A DNA stretch of 43,548 nt from a virus: IMG/VR virus record IMGVR_UViG_3300035088_000007, positions 1 to 43,548 of that record. One strand, written 5' to 3'. Of this stretch, positions 23,254 through 30,993 are shown in pieces. The position numbers and the translations under genes were made by a program. The notes beneath the pieces were generated by a model. That model was not told the DNA's origin. It ran no database searches and worked only from the letters and a program-made list of their open reading frames with translations. Each line of letters starts with the position of its first letter. Position 1 is the stretch's first letter.

Positions 23254-24536
23254 GCGGCCATCCTTCGCTGGCTGAGCATGGTTTCAAGCTCCCGGCGCAC
23301 CGCCTCAATCGGCCACTCGTCGACCGTGGTTTGCCGGAAAATCCGGTGGCCGCGGTACCATTGCGTTTTGGCGCCCTTCATCCAGCGCCAGCACGGGGCT
23401 TTCCCCAGCATCAGCAGCACGGGCTTTCCAAGAGCCCCAGCCATGTGAGCATTGGCCGAATCCGTCGCCACAATCACGTCCATGGCTGAAATAGCGGCCG
23501 CGGTCGAGCGCCAGTCTGTGAAGGTCGAGCCGAGGTCTGCAATGAATCCATCCAGCCCGAGGCTCGTGATCTCCTCCGGGCCAGGCTTGACCTGAAGGGA
23601 GTAGAATGCCGCTCCCGGCAAGTCGAACAATGGGCAAAAGGCGCGGAGGTCGGCCGATCGCAACGCATCATTCGCATAGCCGGGAGAGCCTTTCCATGAG
23701 AGGCCGACCTTCAACCGTCCCCTTTCAGGGAGATTGACAGGCGCGCTCGTCATGTAAGCCAAATCATTGACACCCGCGTATTCGATCCCCATCAGCGCAC
23801 ATGCGGCCATCGGGGAGGTAACAAAATCCGCTTTGAACGGGCCGGCCTCGTTGATCACGTCGTCGAAGCAGTCGAACTGCTCGGCGATCAACGGCGCGAG
23901 GCTTTCAGGACCGGAAAACACCAGCTTTGCGCACTCATCCCGGAGGATCGGCGCGAACCGGATGAACTGGATCGTGTCGCCGAATCCCTGCTCGTGGGTC
24001 AGAATGACGGATTTGCCCGTCAGATCCTCGCCGTTCCACCATTTAATCTTGCTCGCGCTGATCGGCTTGCGGGGCTTGATGTGGTGCTTGACCTCGAACT
24101 CGTAGAGCCCTTCCTTCAGCTTGCCCATGGCCAGTTTCGCGATAGCGATCGACTGGTGGATCTTCGGCTCGTTGATATCGGCCTCAAGGCTCAGCTTGTA
24201 CCAGTTCAACGCCTCCTGGTATTCGTAGCGATCATGATGCGCCAGACCGATATGGTGCATGACCAGCGATCGGCGGTCCCGCGGCGCGATCTCGAGCGCG
24301 GCCCGGAACGTCCCGATGCTGTCCAGACCGCTCCGCATCAGCGCCGATGCGTAATTGAATACTGCGATGAACTCGTTCGGCGCCACGTTCGCGCAGCGCT
24401 TGGCAATGGCCAGTTGGGCCGGGCTGCGCGGCGTGGTCGACAGCAGCGTATACTGGTTGGCGAGGTGCTCCGGGTTGTCCGGGTCGTCGAGCAGATGCGC
24501 TGCCGTCTTTTTGTAGGCGTCGATGATCTCGGTCAC
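23250..24536 (-). CDS. TPR-containing glycosyltransferase
   Basis: 428 residues from a GTG in a GTGA overlap. Residues about 30-155 are helical TPR-like repeats (e.g. LVMHHIGLAHHDRYEYQEAL). From about 174 the GT9/GT41-like catalytic part follows: SVILTHEQGFGDTIQFIRFA, KVGLSWKGSPGYANDALRSA, and the donor-binding VIVATDSANAHMAGALGKPV. It probably transfers a sugar to a virion protein or to host surface glycans. No membrane segment is seen. The position between portal and scaffold genes is unusual. Confidence 0.8.
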   Translation of the reverse strand: MTEIIDAYKKTAAHLLDDPDNPEHLANQYTLLSTTPRSPAQLAIAKRCANVAPNEFIAVFNYASALMRSGLDSIGTFRAALEIAPRDRRSLVMHHIGLAHHDRYEYQEALNWYKLSLEADINEPKIHQSIAIAKLAMGKLKEGLYEFEVKHHIKPRKPISASKIKWWNGEDLTGKSVILTHEQGFGDTIQFIRFAPILRDECAKLVFSGPESLAPLIAEQFDCFDDVINEAGPFKADFVTSPMAACALMGIEYAGVNDLAYMTSAPVNLPERGRLKVGLSWKGSPGYANDALRSADLRAFCPLFDLPGAAFYSLQVKPGPEEITSLGLDGFIADLGSTFTDWRSTAAAISAMDVIVATDSANAHMAGALGKPVLLMLGKAPCWRWMKGAKTQWYRGHRIFRQTTVDEWPIEAVRRELETMLSQRRMAA

Positions 24537-25006
24537 GGTTTCGGCGTAGCCTCCGCGGGCTTCTCGGGGATCTGGGCCGAATGAGGCTTCGTCACATCCG
24601 GATCGTGCTTGATGTCCATGTCCATCGGGGGGATTGGCTCGGCCCGCTTCGAAACATTCAGAGCGCCAGGGATGGAACCTTGCGTGGCTGTCGGAGGCAC
24701 GTACATTGCCGGACCAGCGTTCTCGAAATGCACGGGGTTGACAGGGTTTGGCATCGTGGCCGGCGGAGTCCTGACCGGAGGTGCCGGCGGCTTCTCGGCG
24801 GCCAGCTTCTCCCGCTCTGCCGCAGCTTTCTCGTCATCGGCCTTCTTCATGTCGGCCTCGAGCTTCGCGTTGGTGAAGACCCAGCCGGCCTTTTCCATCT
24901 TACGGATCATCACGATGGCCTCGGTGATCGAGACCCTGGATTGCGTGGCCTCCGCGATCACGTGCGCCAGTTCCTCGTCGAGCTTCGCCTGTGCGATCTT
25001 ATCCAT
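24533..25006 (-). CDS. Hypothetical protein, charged helix and Pro-rich tail
   Basis: 157 residues. The N-terminal half is helical (ELAHVIAEATQSRVSITEAI, MKKADDEKAAAEREKLAAEK) and the rest is Pro-rich and disordered (PPAPPVRTPPATMPNPVNPV). It overlaps the portal C-part by eight bases and is joined by GTGA to the glycosyltransferase. It may be a minor head protein or a substrate or adaptor of its neighbours, but there is no direct evidence. Confidence 0.6.
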   Translation of the reverse strand: MDKIAQAKLDEELAHVIAEATQSRVSITEAIVMIRKMEKAGWVFTNAKLEADMKKADDEKAAAEREKLAAEKPPAPPVRTPPATMPNPVNPVHFENAGPAMYVPPTATQGSIPGALNVSKRAEPIPPMDMDIKHDPDVTKPHSAQIPEKPAEATPKP

Positions 25007-26729
25007 TTGGCTTCTCCGGTTTTGCCCTCATCTGCTCCAGCTTGGCCGCGTGTGATGCGTCGTTGTGTTCCATTTTCTGGTCGTGGGCTGCAGCGGTCGC
25101 GGCCATGCCGACGATGGTTTCAGCCACCTTGGCGCGGTGCTGCTGGTGGTCTGCAGCCGCCTTGCGCTCCATCTCGATCGCTTTCATGTGCAGTTCCAGC
25201 ACCTTTATTTTGGCGTCGAGTTCCGCTTTCACCTGAGCAAGTGCGGCCGCATCCTTGGCCTTCTGCTGGTCAAGCTGGGCCTTCATCGCAAGCTCGGCCT
25301 GGTCGCTCTTGGCCTGCTCCTGAATCGCCAGCACCTTCGGGTCTGGTGTCGGCGGCGGGGGCGGGTGCATCGGCTTGCCAGTCTGCGGATCCTTGGCCTG
25401 CGGGTCGTTGAAGAACCGATCCGCGTTCTTGTGGCCCATCAGCTTGCAGATTTCGGACGCGAGATTGAAGATGTTGATGTCGTCGACGAGGTTGGTCTTG
25501 CCGCCGGCGAGAAGCTTTTCCTGGAGTCCGGCGATCGCCATGTTCTGGGCGAACTGCTGCGCCTTGCCGCCGGTTCCAAGCCCGACGCTAATGGTCATGT
25601 CGTCCCGGGTCGTCCATTGCCTTGGATCGACGCTTACCCATTTGTTCCGCAGGCGAACGGTCTCAGCCTGCTGGCCATGCTTCCTGATTGTGCCGTGCAG
25701 CAGGGAGAAGATGTCTCGCACCCCCTCGGACATGATGCGCGCGATCAGCTTCATTCGCATCTGCGAGGCCGAGAACACCTGAGCAACCGCGGTCGCCGTC
25801 TGGTTCTGCAGGGCGTTGGCGTCGATGCCCTGCCCCTGCTTAGTGACACCGGTGCGGGTTTCGAGCTCGGCGTCGAGGTATTGCAGCATCGGGTAGATCG
25901 ACGAGGTGATATCAGGAACCACCTGCCAGTTCAATCCGCCCGCCGTCTTTGTGCGAACCACGCCACCAGGGCGGCTAACCAGAAGATCATCGAGAGTATT
26001 CGGTCCAGCATTCTGCTCTGCAACTTCAACCCGGGGGTTGTTATGCAAATACAGATTGTCCAGCGCGCCCCGCTTCAGCGCCGTCTTCTCACGCTGCAGT
26101 GGCATCACGAGATCGGCCATCGACCGGCCGAAGAATCGGTGCGTCATCGGAACCGGCGTGGTGGCCGCGATCGGGATGGCGTCAATAGGTTCTATCGCCT
26201 CCTTTCCGTCCTTGCGCAGGATCTCGCCCTGATCCCCAGCCGTGGTCACCATGTAGAGGCACGGGCGCCCGTTGCCCTCGTAATCCATCCGAATGTAGTG
26301 CTCGGTGATCTTGACCGGGCGTGCTGCAGCGTTCGTGCTTGCTCCGCCAGGCACGGCCAAATGCTCGGAAACCGTGTCACGGGCGATCGTTTCGATTTCG
26401 GTCAGGCCAGTATATTCAGTCAGGCTCTCAATCTGAGCCTTGTCAAACCCCTCCGCGGCGAGCTGCGCCGGCGTCTTGGTTACGACCTCGTGGAAGGCGT
26501 AATTGCAGGTCTTGATGTCCCGCGCCGCGCGTTCAATCCCGAATTCCTCGGGCGGGATGCCGAGGACCCGGGCCTGGGCCATCTTCCTGGTGGTGACGAT
26601 CGTGACGTCATGCGTGGTCGGCTTTGGGGGCGCGGCCATTTGCTGTGCAGGCATCACGGCGGGCGGGGAGAACATTGACGAACCGTTGCCAGCGCCTTGG
26701 AGCATGGCCGATGGCGTCATGGCATCCAT
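24999..26729 (-). CDS. Portal protein, C-terminal part (SU10 type)
   Basis: 576 residues. Residues about 40-110 (HDVTIVTTRKMAQARVLGIP, PEEFGIERAARDIKTCNYAF) continue the wing of the SU10-type portal. RFFGRSMADLVMPLQREKTA is the stem helix region, LDAELETRTGVTKQGQGIDA is the hallmark of the crown-side part, and a long coiled-coil barrel follows (AKSDQAELAMKAQLDQQKAK). With the upstream gene it makes one complete portal of normal length. Translation starts at TGATG. Confidence 0.85.
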   Translation of the reverse strand: MDAMTPSAMLQGAGNGSSMFSPPAVMPAQQMAAPPKPTTHDVTIVTTRKMAQARVLGIPPEEFGIERAARDIKTCNYAFHEVVTKTPAQLAAEGFDKAQIESLTEYTGLTEIETIARDTVSEHLAVPGGASTNAAARPVKITEHYIRMDYEGNGRPCLYMVTTAGDQGEILRKDGKEAIEPIDAIPIAATTPVPMTHRFFGRSMADLVMPLQREKTALKRGALDNLYLHNNPRVEVAEQNAGPNTLDDLLVSRPGGVVRTKTAGGLNWQVVPDITSSIYPMLQYLDAELETRTGVTKQGQGIDANALQNQTATAVAQVFSASQMRMKLIARIMSEGVRDIFSLLHGTIRKHGQQAETVRLRNKWVSVDPRQWTTRDDMTISVGLGTGGKAQQFAQNMAIAGLQEKLLAGGKTNLVDDINIFNLASEICKLMGHKNADRFFNDPQAKDPQTGKPMHPPPPPTPDPKVLAIQEQAKSDQAELAMKAQLDQQKAKDAAALAQVKAELDAKIKVLELHMKAIEMERKAAADHQQHRAKVAETIVGMAATAAAHDQKMEHNDASHAAKLEQMRAKPEKPNG

Positions 26730-27319
26730 CAGGACGGCTCGCTCTCTTCGACCGGCTCAGAGGCTTCCTCTGCCTCGTTGTTGACCGTATGCTCGACGAT
26801 CTTCATGGTTCCTTCCGAGGCTTCAACCGCTTGAACGAGCAACGCAAACTGGTCTTCAGTCAGGTCATAATACGTCTCGCGGCTCTCCTGCTCGCGTTCT
26901 TCCCAGAAGACCTTGACTAGGCCGGTCTTGCTCAGCAGTGCATCCTTGATGAAGCCGTAGAGGATCATGAAGCCTGGATTGCGCTGCATAAACACATGGT
27001 TCACGTAGTCGGTTTCCTGCTGCGCCGCGTCCTCATCCTCGGGGCCGACCGGATCGAACCGCACAACCTCGTCAGATCCGGCAAAGATGTCCATCAGCGA
27101 CGGCATCAGGCCTTCAATCGTGTCCTGCACATCCATCGAGACAGCCCGAGAGCGGCCGTCCTGCGCCGGCATATCCTTGGCCATGTGGCCCTGGTAATAG
27201 TCCATCGCATCCGCGCGCTCGCCCATCAGGTTGGCGGCCTGCGTCGCAGCCATGGCGCTGGATTTCTCGGCGTTGACCATTGCGCGCAGGTCGGAGATGG
27301 ACATTTTAGCCAAGCTCAT
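26729..27319 (-). CDS. Portal protein, N-terminal part (SU10 type)
   Basis: 196 residues from the ATG three bases after GGAGG. AMDYYQGHMAKDMPAQDGRS and VQDTIEGLMPSLMDIFAGSD, QQETDYVNHVFMQRNPGFMI and LLSKTGLVKVFWEERE are the conserved N-terminal blocks of SU10-type portals. The gene stops in a loop before the next domain, and the C-part starts at the overlapping ATG (TGATG). Either a genuinely two-piece portal or a frame change. A longer start at 27358 lies inside the preceding small gene. Confidence 0.82.
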   Translation of the reverse strand: MSLAKMSISDLRAMVNAEKSSAMAATQAANLMGERADAMDYYQGHMAKDMPAQDGRSRAVSMDVQDTIEGLMPSLMDIFAGSDEVVRFDPVGPEDEDAAQQETDYVNHVFMQRNPGFMILYGFIKDALLSKTGLVKVFWEEREQESRETYYDLTEDQFALLVQAVEASEGTMKIVEHTVNNEAEEASEPVEESEPS

Positions 27320-27467
27320 AGTCCTCCGGAGCAGACCCATCCTTGCGCAGTTTCTCAATCAGCCGCAGCACGCGGAGGAAGCCTGCTCGCTCCTCAAACC
27401 ATCCTTCACCTCGAGACTGTTCGCGAATCCTCGATTCTACCTCCGCAAGGATTTTCGCGTCATCCAT
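27306..27467 (-). CDS. Small acidic helical protein (53 aa)
   Basis: The ATG shares the final A of the terminase stop (TAATG) and the frame ends 14 bases inside the portal gene. It encodes MDDAKILAEVESRIREQSRG and a second helix (RAGFLRVLRLIEKLRKDG). It is short but has coupling at both ends and a codon pattern like its neighbours. It could be a small terminase or portal partner; the function is unknown. Confidence 0.65.
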   Translation of the reverse strand: MDDAKILAEVESRIREQSRGEGWFEERAGFLRVLRLIEKLRKDGSAPEDYELG

Positions 27468-28753
27468 TACCGCCACCCCGCATTGCCGTAATTCAGCGAC
27501 CGGTTGAAGTTCGCCTCGTTCGCCGGCGGCTGATAACAGATCGCCATCAGACCCAAGGCGTCAGCAGCGTGTGATGACCAGTCGTGCTCAGGCCCGAGGC
27601 CCACGTTACGGATGTCGTCCTTGCGCTCGTGGTAGAAGCCGAGCGCGTCTCGTCCTGCTTCGGTTGTATCTTCATTGAACCAAAGCTGAGGGCCCAGCCG
27701 GCGAAGCGCTTCAACACGCTGCATTGCGGCGCCACGTCCCTGGTTCTTAACGGGTGGTTCAACTGTGAATTCAGCCTCTCGAAGGTGATCTTCATACCGC
27801 TTTCCGGTCACGTTGTTCTCGTTCACGCCGTCATGCGGCAGATAGATGATGGCGTGCTCATAGCCTCTGGAGCGCAGCCAATTGACGTGGAACGCTAGGA
27901 CTTGGCCTTGGGACTCGTAGTAGTCGAGGACGCGGATTTCCTGCCCGACGAACTGGACGATCCAGATTGTGAAGGCATCTGCTGTTGCTCCGGACCCGCC
28001 AATGTCAATGAAGGCCCGAAGTGGGAGGAGCGGATCGGCAGCCACGCGACCGATTCGCCCACTTTGACGAGCTTGAGCCAGCAGCCCCGCGAAGTAGGCT
28101 CCTTCGAAGGCCTTGGCATATCCGCCCTCATACGTGTGGTCGTACCGATCCGGGTAAAGCTGCAGCTCGAGCAGCCGTTCCGCCTCCAGCGTCTTGGTCC
28201 ACCAAGGGTTATCCCGCCAGTTCGCCTGAATGACTACCGAGCCTTCAGGCTTGCGGCCTCTCAGGAAGTCGTCGACCGCATCGGATTTACGCCGCGGGTT
28301 CCATGAGAACCACAGCTCCGACCCCTCATCGCGTATCGTCGGCCGCAACAGTGAGAGGCTCCGCGCTGACATCGTTTGCGCTTCATCCGTCCAAGCGATC
28401 CGGAAGCCCTCAAGCGACTTGATCGACTCCGCGGTATGGTCCTGCATGCCCGTGAACATAATCAGGCCGTCACCAGGTGTTGCTATCCGGTCGTGGAAGA
28501 CCTTGAACCCCTGTCCGACCCCGAGCGCGCTGATCTTGTCCTCGATCAGCCGTTTCGAGCTTTGGGATAGCGTGCGCTGCACCTCGCGGATACAGACCGC
28601 TCTCGTTCCCTTGACCGCTTGGCATTCCTCAACGACGAGTTCGCCGAAGAAGTGCGATTTGCCTGAGCCGCGGCCGCCATGGGCACCCTTGTAGCGGGCC
28701 GGCGCGAGGAGCGGTTGGAAGATCCTAGCTGTCGGTATGCGTAGCGTCGACAA
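27467..28753 (-). CDS. terL: Terminase large subunit
   Basis: 428 residues of the PBSX-type family (Terminase_3). GGRGSGKS (residues 26-33) is the ATP-binding Walker A and FRIAWTDEAQ (118-126) Walker B. AFIDIGGSGATADAF (D250), IIYLPHDG (D308) and DWSSHAADALG (D391/D398) are the nuclease acids. It packages DNA into the procapsid and cuts it. The start is a TTG inside the small-subunit gene. A headful mechanism is common in this family, which would fit circular permutation. Confidence 0.92.
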   Translation of the reverse strand: MSTLRIPTARIFQPLLAPARYKGAHGGRGSGKSHFFGELVVEECQAVKGTRAVCIREVQRTLSQSSKRLIEDKISALGVGQGFKVFHDRIATPGDGLIMFTGMQDHTAESIKSLEGFRIAWTDEAQTMSARSLSLLRPTIRDEGSELWFSWNPRRKSDAVDDFLRGRKPEGSVVIQANWRDNPWWTKTLEAERLLELQLYPDRYDHTYEGGYAKAFEGAYFAGLLAQARQSGRIGRVAADPLLPLRAFIDIGGSGATADAFTIWIVQFVGQEIRVLDYYESQGQVLAFHVNWLRSRGYEHAIIYLPHDGVNENNVTGKRYEDHLREAEFTVEPPVKNQGRGAAMQRVEALRRLGPQLWFNEDTTEAGRDALGFYHERKDDIRNVGLGPEHDWSSHAADALGLMAICYQPPANEANFNRSLNYGNAGWR

Positions 28754-29183
28754 TCACGCGCTCAATGCGATCGATAACGATGGGGTTGTCCGGGTCTCCA
28801 GACAAAATAGTCTTGTCGCCGTATTTCTTCGGCCGGAGCTTTCCAGCCATCCATTTACGAGCATCGACGCGAAGAACCGAGCGGCGGATAGCCTCCCCGT
28901 TCTCAACCCAGCTTTCGCTTTCGCCGTGCTTGCGGACCATCCAATCATTGGAGCCGTCATCAGCTATCGACAGAATTTCATCAAAGATCGTATCAGCTTG
29001 CGTCTCGCGCGCGCGTGCGTACTGGTCCGCAAAGTTTGCATGCAGCGATAACCATTTGAACACCGTAGACTTTGCGGGCATATCGTCATCATCGCAGATG
29101 GTTCGCAGGCTCTCGCCGTCCGCTATTCTCTCGCAAATGCGCTCAACGATTTCCTGATTGAAATCAGATGGACGGCCGATCAT
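28725..29183 (-). CDS. terS: Terminase small subunit (Sf6-like)
   Basis: 152 residues. NQEIVERICERIADGESLRT and DDMPAKSTVFKWLSLHANFA form the N-terminal HTH that recognises the packaging site. QYARARETQADTIFDEILSI and SVLRVDARKWMAGKLRPKKY are the oligomerisation helices. The gene overlaps terL by 29 bases and its ATG overlaps a small upstream gene (ATGA). Confidence 0.9.
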   Translation of the reverse strand: MIGRPSDFNQEIVERICERIADGESLRTICDDDDMPAKSTVFKWLSLHANFADQYARARETQADTIFDEILSIADDGSNDWMVRKHGESESWVENGEAIRRSVLRVDARKWMAGKLRPKKYGDKTILSGDPDNPIVIDRIERVIVDATHTDS

Positions 29184-29362
29184 TTCTTTGTCTCAGCGTC
29201 AAACGCAGCTCTGATCTCATCAGGCATCGACCCGCTCGGAACGCGCACCGATAGCTTGCCCATCTGGTATATCTCGACGCGGCCGCCGTCCTCGTACCGC
29301 ATGGTGATTGGGCCGAAGTCTGGGTGACCAACCATGGCCTGATTGACGGATTCAATGCTCAA
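29180..29362 (-). CDS. Small hypothetical protein, first gene of the late operon
   Basis: The frame is open through the upstream terminator, so the start must lie after it. The TTG at 29362, seven bases after GGAA, gives 60 residues (MSIESVNQAMVGHPDFGPIT...). An ATG at 29335 gives 51. RYEDGGRVEIYQMGKLSVRV is beta-like. It is the first gene after the terminator at 29380 and overlaps terS by ATGA. The function is unknown. Confidence 0.6.
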   Translation of the reverse strand: MSIESVNQAMVGHPDFGPITMRYEDGGRVEIYQMGKLSVRVPSGSMPDEIRAAFDAETKK

Positions 29363-29379
29363 TGTGAGGTTCCAAACGC

Positions 29380-29401
29380 AAAAAGCCCGCGCGAGGCGGG
29401 C
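29380..29401 (-). terminator. Intrinsic terminator separating early and late leftward genes
   Basis: As leftward RNA, GCCCGC, loop CTCGC, GCGGGC and then five T. It is a compact canonical terminator placed right after the DUF6456-like gene and right before the first late gene, the place lambda's tR' occupies. Late expression would need read-through, most simply by a phage antiterminator. Confidence 0.85.
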
Positions 29402-29404
29402 CAC

Positions 29405-29467
29405 TGCAAATCAGTGCGACGATGAGAAAAGGGCACGTTCCACGTGACATGTCAACCGGTTCCAATC
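29405..29467 (-). promoter_or_regulatory. Possible late promoter region
   Basis: This 63-base gap holds TTGACA (29455-29450, leftward) followed 17 bases later only by CCTTTT, so a sigma-70 minus 10 box is missing. The TTGACA lies in GTGACATGTCAA (29444-29455), nearly the same dyad (GTGAC-N2-GTCAC) as the origin iterons. A promoter needing a phage activator is possible. Confidence 0.35.
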
Positions 29468-29971
29468 CTATCCGTTTGATAATCCGTAGGTTCTGGCCAG
29501 CCGGTCGAGGCATTCCCCTATCCGTTTACCGAAATACAGCTCCCATCTGGTTCCTTTGAGCGCCCGGCGCGCTGCGATCTGGCTCATGTTCAGGCCGGTG
29601 ATCAGGAAGTCCCTGATGAGCGCGGAGCCGTCGAGGCCTAAATCCCTGTCTGCAGCTACCAAACGCTTCACGGCCTTGATCTGGGCATCTGTGATGGCTT
29701 CTGGCATGCGGCCTCCGTCCACGGCTTCCTTGCCGGGGTCGATCGCGCAGGGCCCGCGCTCGGCCGTCTCAAAATCCTGTTGATAGGCCCGGCCGGCATA
29801 ATATTGCGCGTCGTCGATTGTGCGGGGGCGGCGCGCATGCATCGCGGCGAGCGGATCATTTCGGGTCGACCTGATTGCGGCGAGCTTGGCCCCCATCTCG
29901 TAGGGGTCATCAACTTCGATCGTGGCGAGATATCCGGTTGCTGGATTGTGGGGCTGACGGGCGCGGGTCAT
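29468..29971 (-). CDS. DUF6456-like regulatory protein, candidate late regulator
   Basis: 167 residues from an ATG eight bases after GAGG. The blocks QYYAGRAYQQDFETAERG, DAQIKAVKRLVAADRDLGLD, SALIRDFLITGLNMSQIAAR and FGKRIGECLDRLARTYGLSN follow the order of alphaproteobacterial DUF6456-type proteins, with an HTH-like stretch in the third. It ends just before the terminator at 29380, in the slot of lambda Q. A role in late activation is inferred from position only. Confidence 0.6.
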   Translation of the reverse strand: MTRARQPHNPATGYLATIEVDDPYEMGAKLAAIRSTRNDPLAAMHARRPRTIDDAQYYAGRAYQQDFETAERGPCAIDPGKEAVDGGRMPEAITDAQIKAVKRLVAADRDLGLDGSALIRDFLITGLNMSQIAARRALKGTRWELYFGKRIGECLDRLARTYGLSNG

Positions 29972-30180
29972 GTCTCGGTCCTCAGTGAAGATCGCTCGAC
30001 GGTCTGTCCACATTTCACGCAAACATCGCGGACATAGGTTTGCTGGCGAAGCTTCTCCATGAACTGGCCTGCCCCATTGCCTTTGATGCTTTCGAAGCCG
30101 GATAAATTGGCCGGGCCAAGATCATAACGCGGCTGGAACTGATGCGCGCCAAACAGGCCATTCGGGCACCTATCACTCAT
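29968..30180 (-). CDS. Small CxxC protein
   Basis: 70 residues beginning MSDRCPNGLFGAHQFQPRYD at the ATGA overlap with the previous gene. It carries a C-terminal CVKCG knuckle together with an N-terminal C and H, which could bind one zinc. Its ribosome site and start lie in a 15-base sequence that recurs at the next junction upstream. The function is unknown; a regulatory role is possible. Confidence 0.65.
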   Translation of the reverse strand: MSDRCPNGLFGAHQFQPRYDLGPANLSGFESIKGNGAGQFMEKLRQQTYVRDVCVKCGQTVERSSLRTET

Positions 30181-30500
30181 TGCATTGCTCCGAATTTGTC
30201 CGGCCCATGAAGACAAATGACGGTATCGGCGATCGTTGTAGGAACGGGATTAGACCCGTTGCCAAAGCGCAAGTTGTAGAGCTGCGCGCCCGCTCCGGTG
30301 ATCGAAAAGTCGCGCTCTCCCGGGTGCCACTGGAGAAGTTCCTTTGGCATCGTCAGCGCGGCCCATGTGAGCTTGATCAGAACCCCTTGCGGCAAGGTCT
30401 GATTGGCTAGCAATTCATCGCGGCTGATCTTGACAACGCCCTTTTCACGAGCTCGCATGAGGACGTCGAGCACGCACCATTGCTCATCTGATAGATTCAT
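30177..30500 (-). CDS. Hypothetical protein, winged-helix-like
   Basis: 107 residues. SDEQWCVLDVLMRAREKGVV and SRDELLANQTLPQGVLIKLT read as helices of a winged-helix domain followed by FSITGAGAQLYNLRFGNG strands. It is joined to both neighbours by ATGA, with the same 15-base junction sequence at each end. The family is unknown. Confidence 0.55.
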   Translation of the reverse strand: MNLSDEQWCVLDVLMRAREKGVVKISRDELLANQTLPQGVLIKLTWAALTMPKELLQWHPGERDFSITGAGAQLYNLRFGNGSNPVPTTIADTVICLHGPDKFGAMQ

Positions 30501-30703
30501 TGCATTGCTCCATGATCATGCCAGGTGCACAGCCGAATCCCGAGCTTGCGCTGGTACATGTAGACGGTACGGGCAGACAGCCCCAGCGCCTCGGCGAGGA
30601 TGAACGGATCGATTGTTGGGTTGGCGCGTAGGTAGGCGTCACGCTCTGCGGTGAACATGCGAGCGCGACGAAGGGGGAATAGATCGGGGGCGTGGACCGT
30701 CAT
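30497..30703 (-). CDS. Small helix-turn-helix protein
   Basis: 68 residues, with RDAYLRANPTIDPFILAEAL followed by GLSARTVYMYQRKLGI, a clear HTH whose second helix begins SARTVYMYQ. It is a small DNA-binding regulator with a His-rich tail. It ends with the same GAMQ codons as the gene downstream because both share the repeated junction sequence. Confidence 0.7.
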   Translation of the reverse strand: MTVHAPDLFPLRRARMFTAERDAYLRANPTIDPFILAEALGLSARTVYMYQRKLGIRLCTWHDHGAMQ

Positions 30704-30993
30704 TGCTCAGACCTCAAGTAAAGTCCGATCAATTCCCCATTTCCTAAGTCAGCTATTGTTGCACCGCGCTGGCATTTTCGGAGGATGGATCTCAATCTTT
30801 CGATTTCCCCATCCGGCGATGGCACCGCGGCAATAGCGGCGCGGGCCATGTCAATTACCCGCTGCCACGCGCCAGTCGAAACGTCGATTTGATCGGGCTC
30901 GAGCCTGCGCACACGCTCGTCCATATGCTGCTCTCTTGCCAGCCAGATCGCCCGCGCGACTCGCTCCACTACCTCGTTCTCTGGCTCGGTCAT
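30700..30993 (-). CDS. Hypothetical protein
   Basis: 97 residues, helical: VERVARAIWLAREQHMDERV, GAWQRVIDMARAAIAAVPSP and GEIERLRSILRKCQRG. The N-terminal AR-x-AI-W pattern recurs in many small alphaproteobacterial phage proteins of unknown role. It is coupled to both neighbours. Confidence 0.6.
   Translation of the reverse strand: MTEPENEVVERVARAIWLAREQHMDERVRRLEPDQIDVSTGAWQRVIDMARAAIAAVPSPDGEIERLRSILRKCQRGATIADLGNGELIGLYLRSEQ

Noticed and set aside
25065-26678. 537-codon rightward open frame
   Set aside because: Antisense to the portal C-part. It is His/Arg/Leu-rich as expected of a shadow of a GC-rich gene, and the opposite strand encodes a recognisable portal.
29180-29404. Longer form of the gene before terS
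   Set aside because: A start at 29404 lies within the stem of the terminator, so the mRNA would not be read from there.
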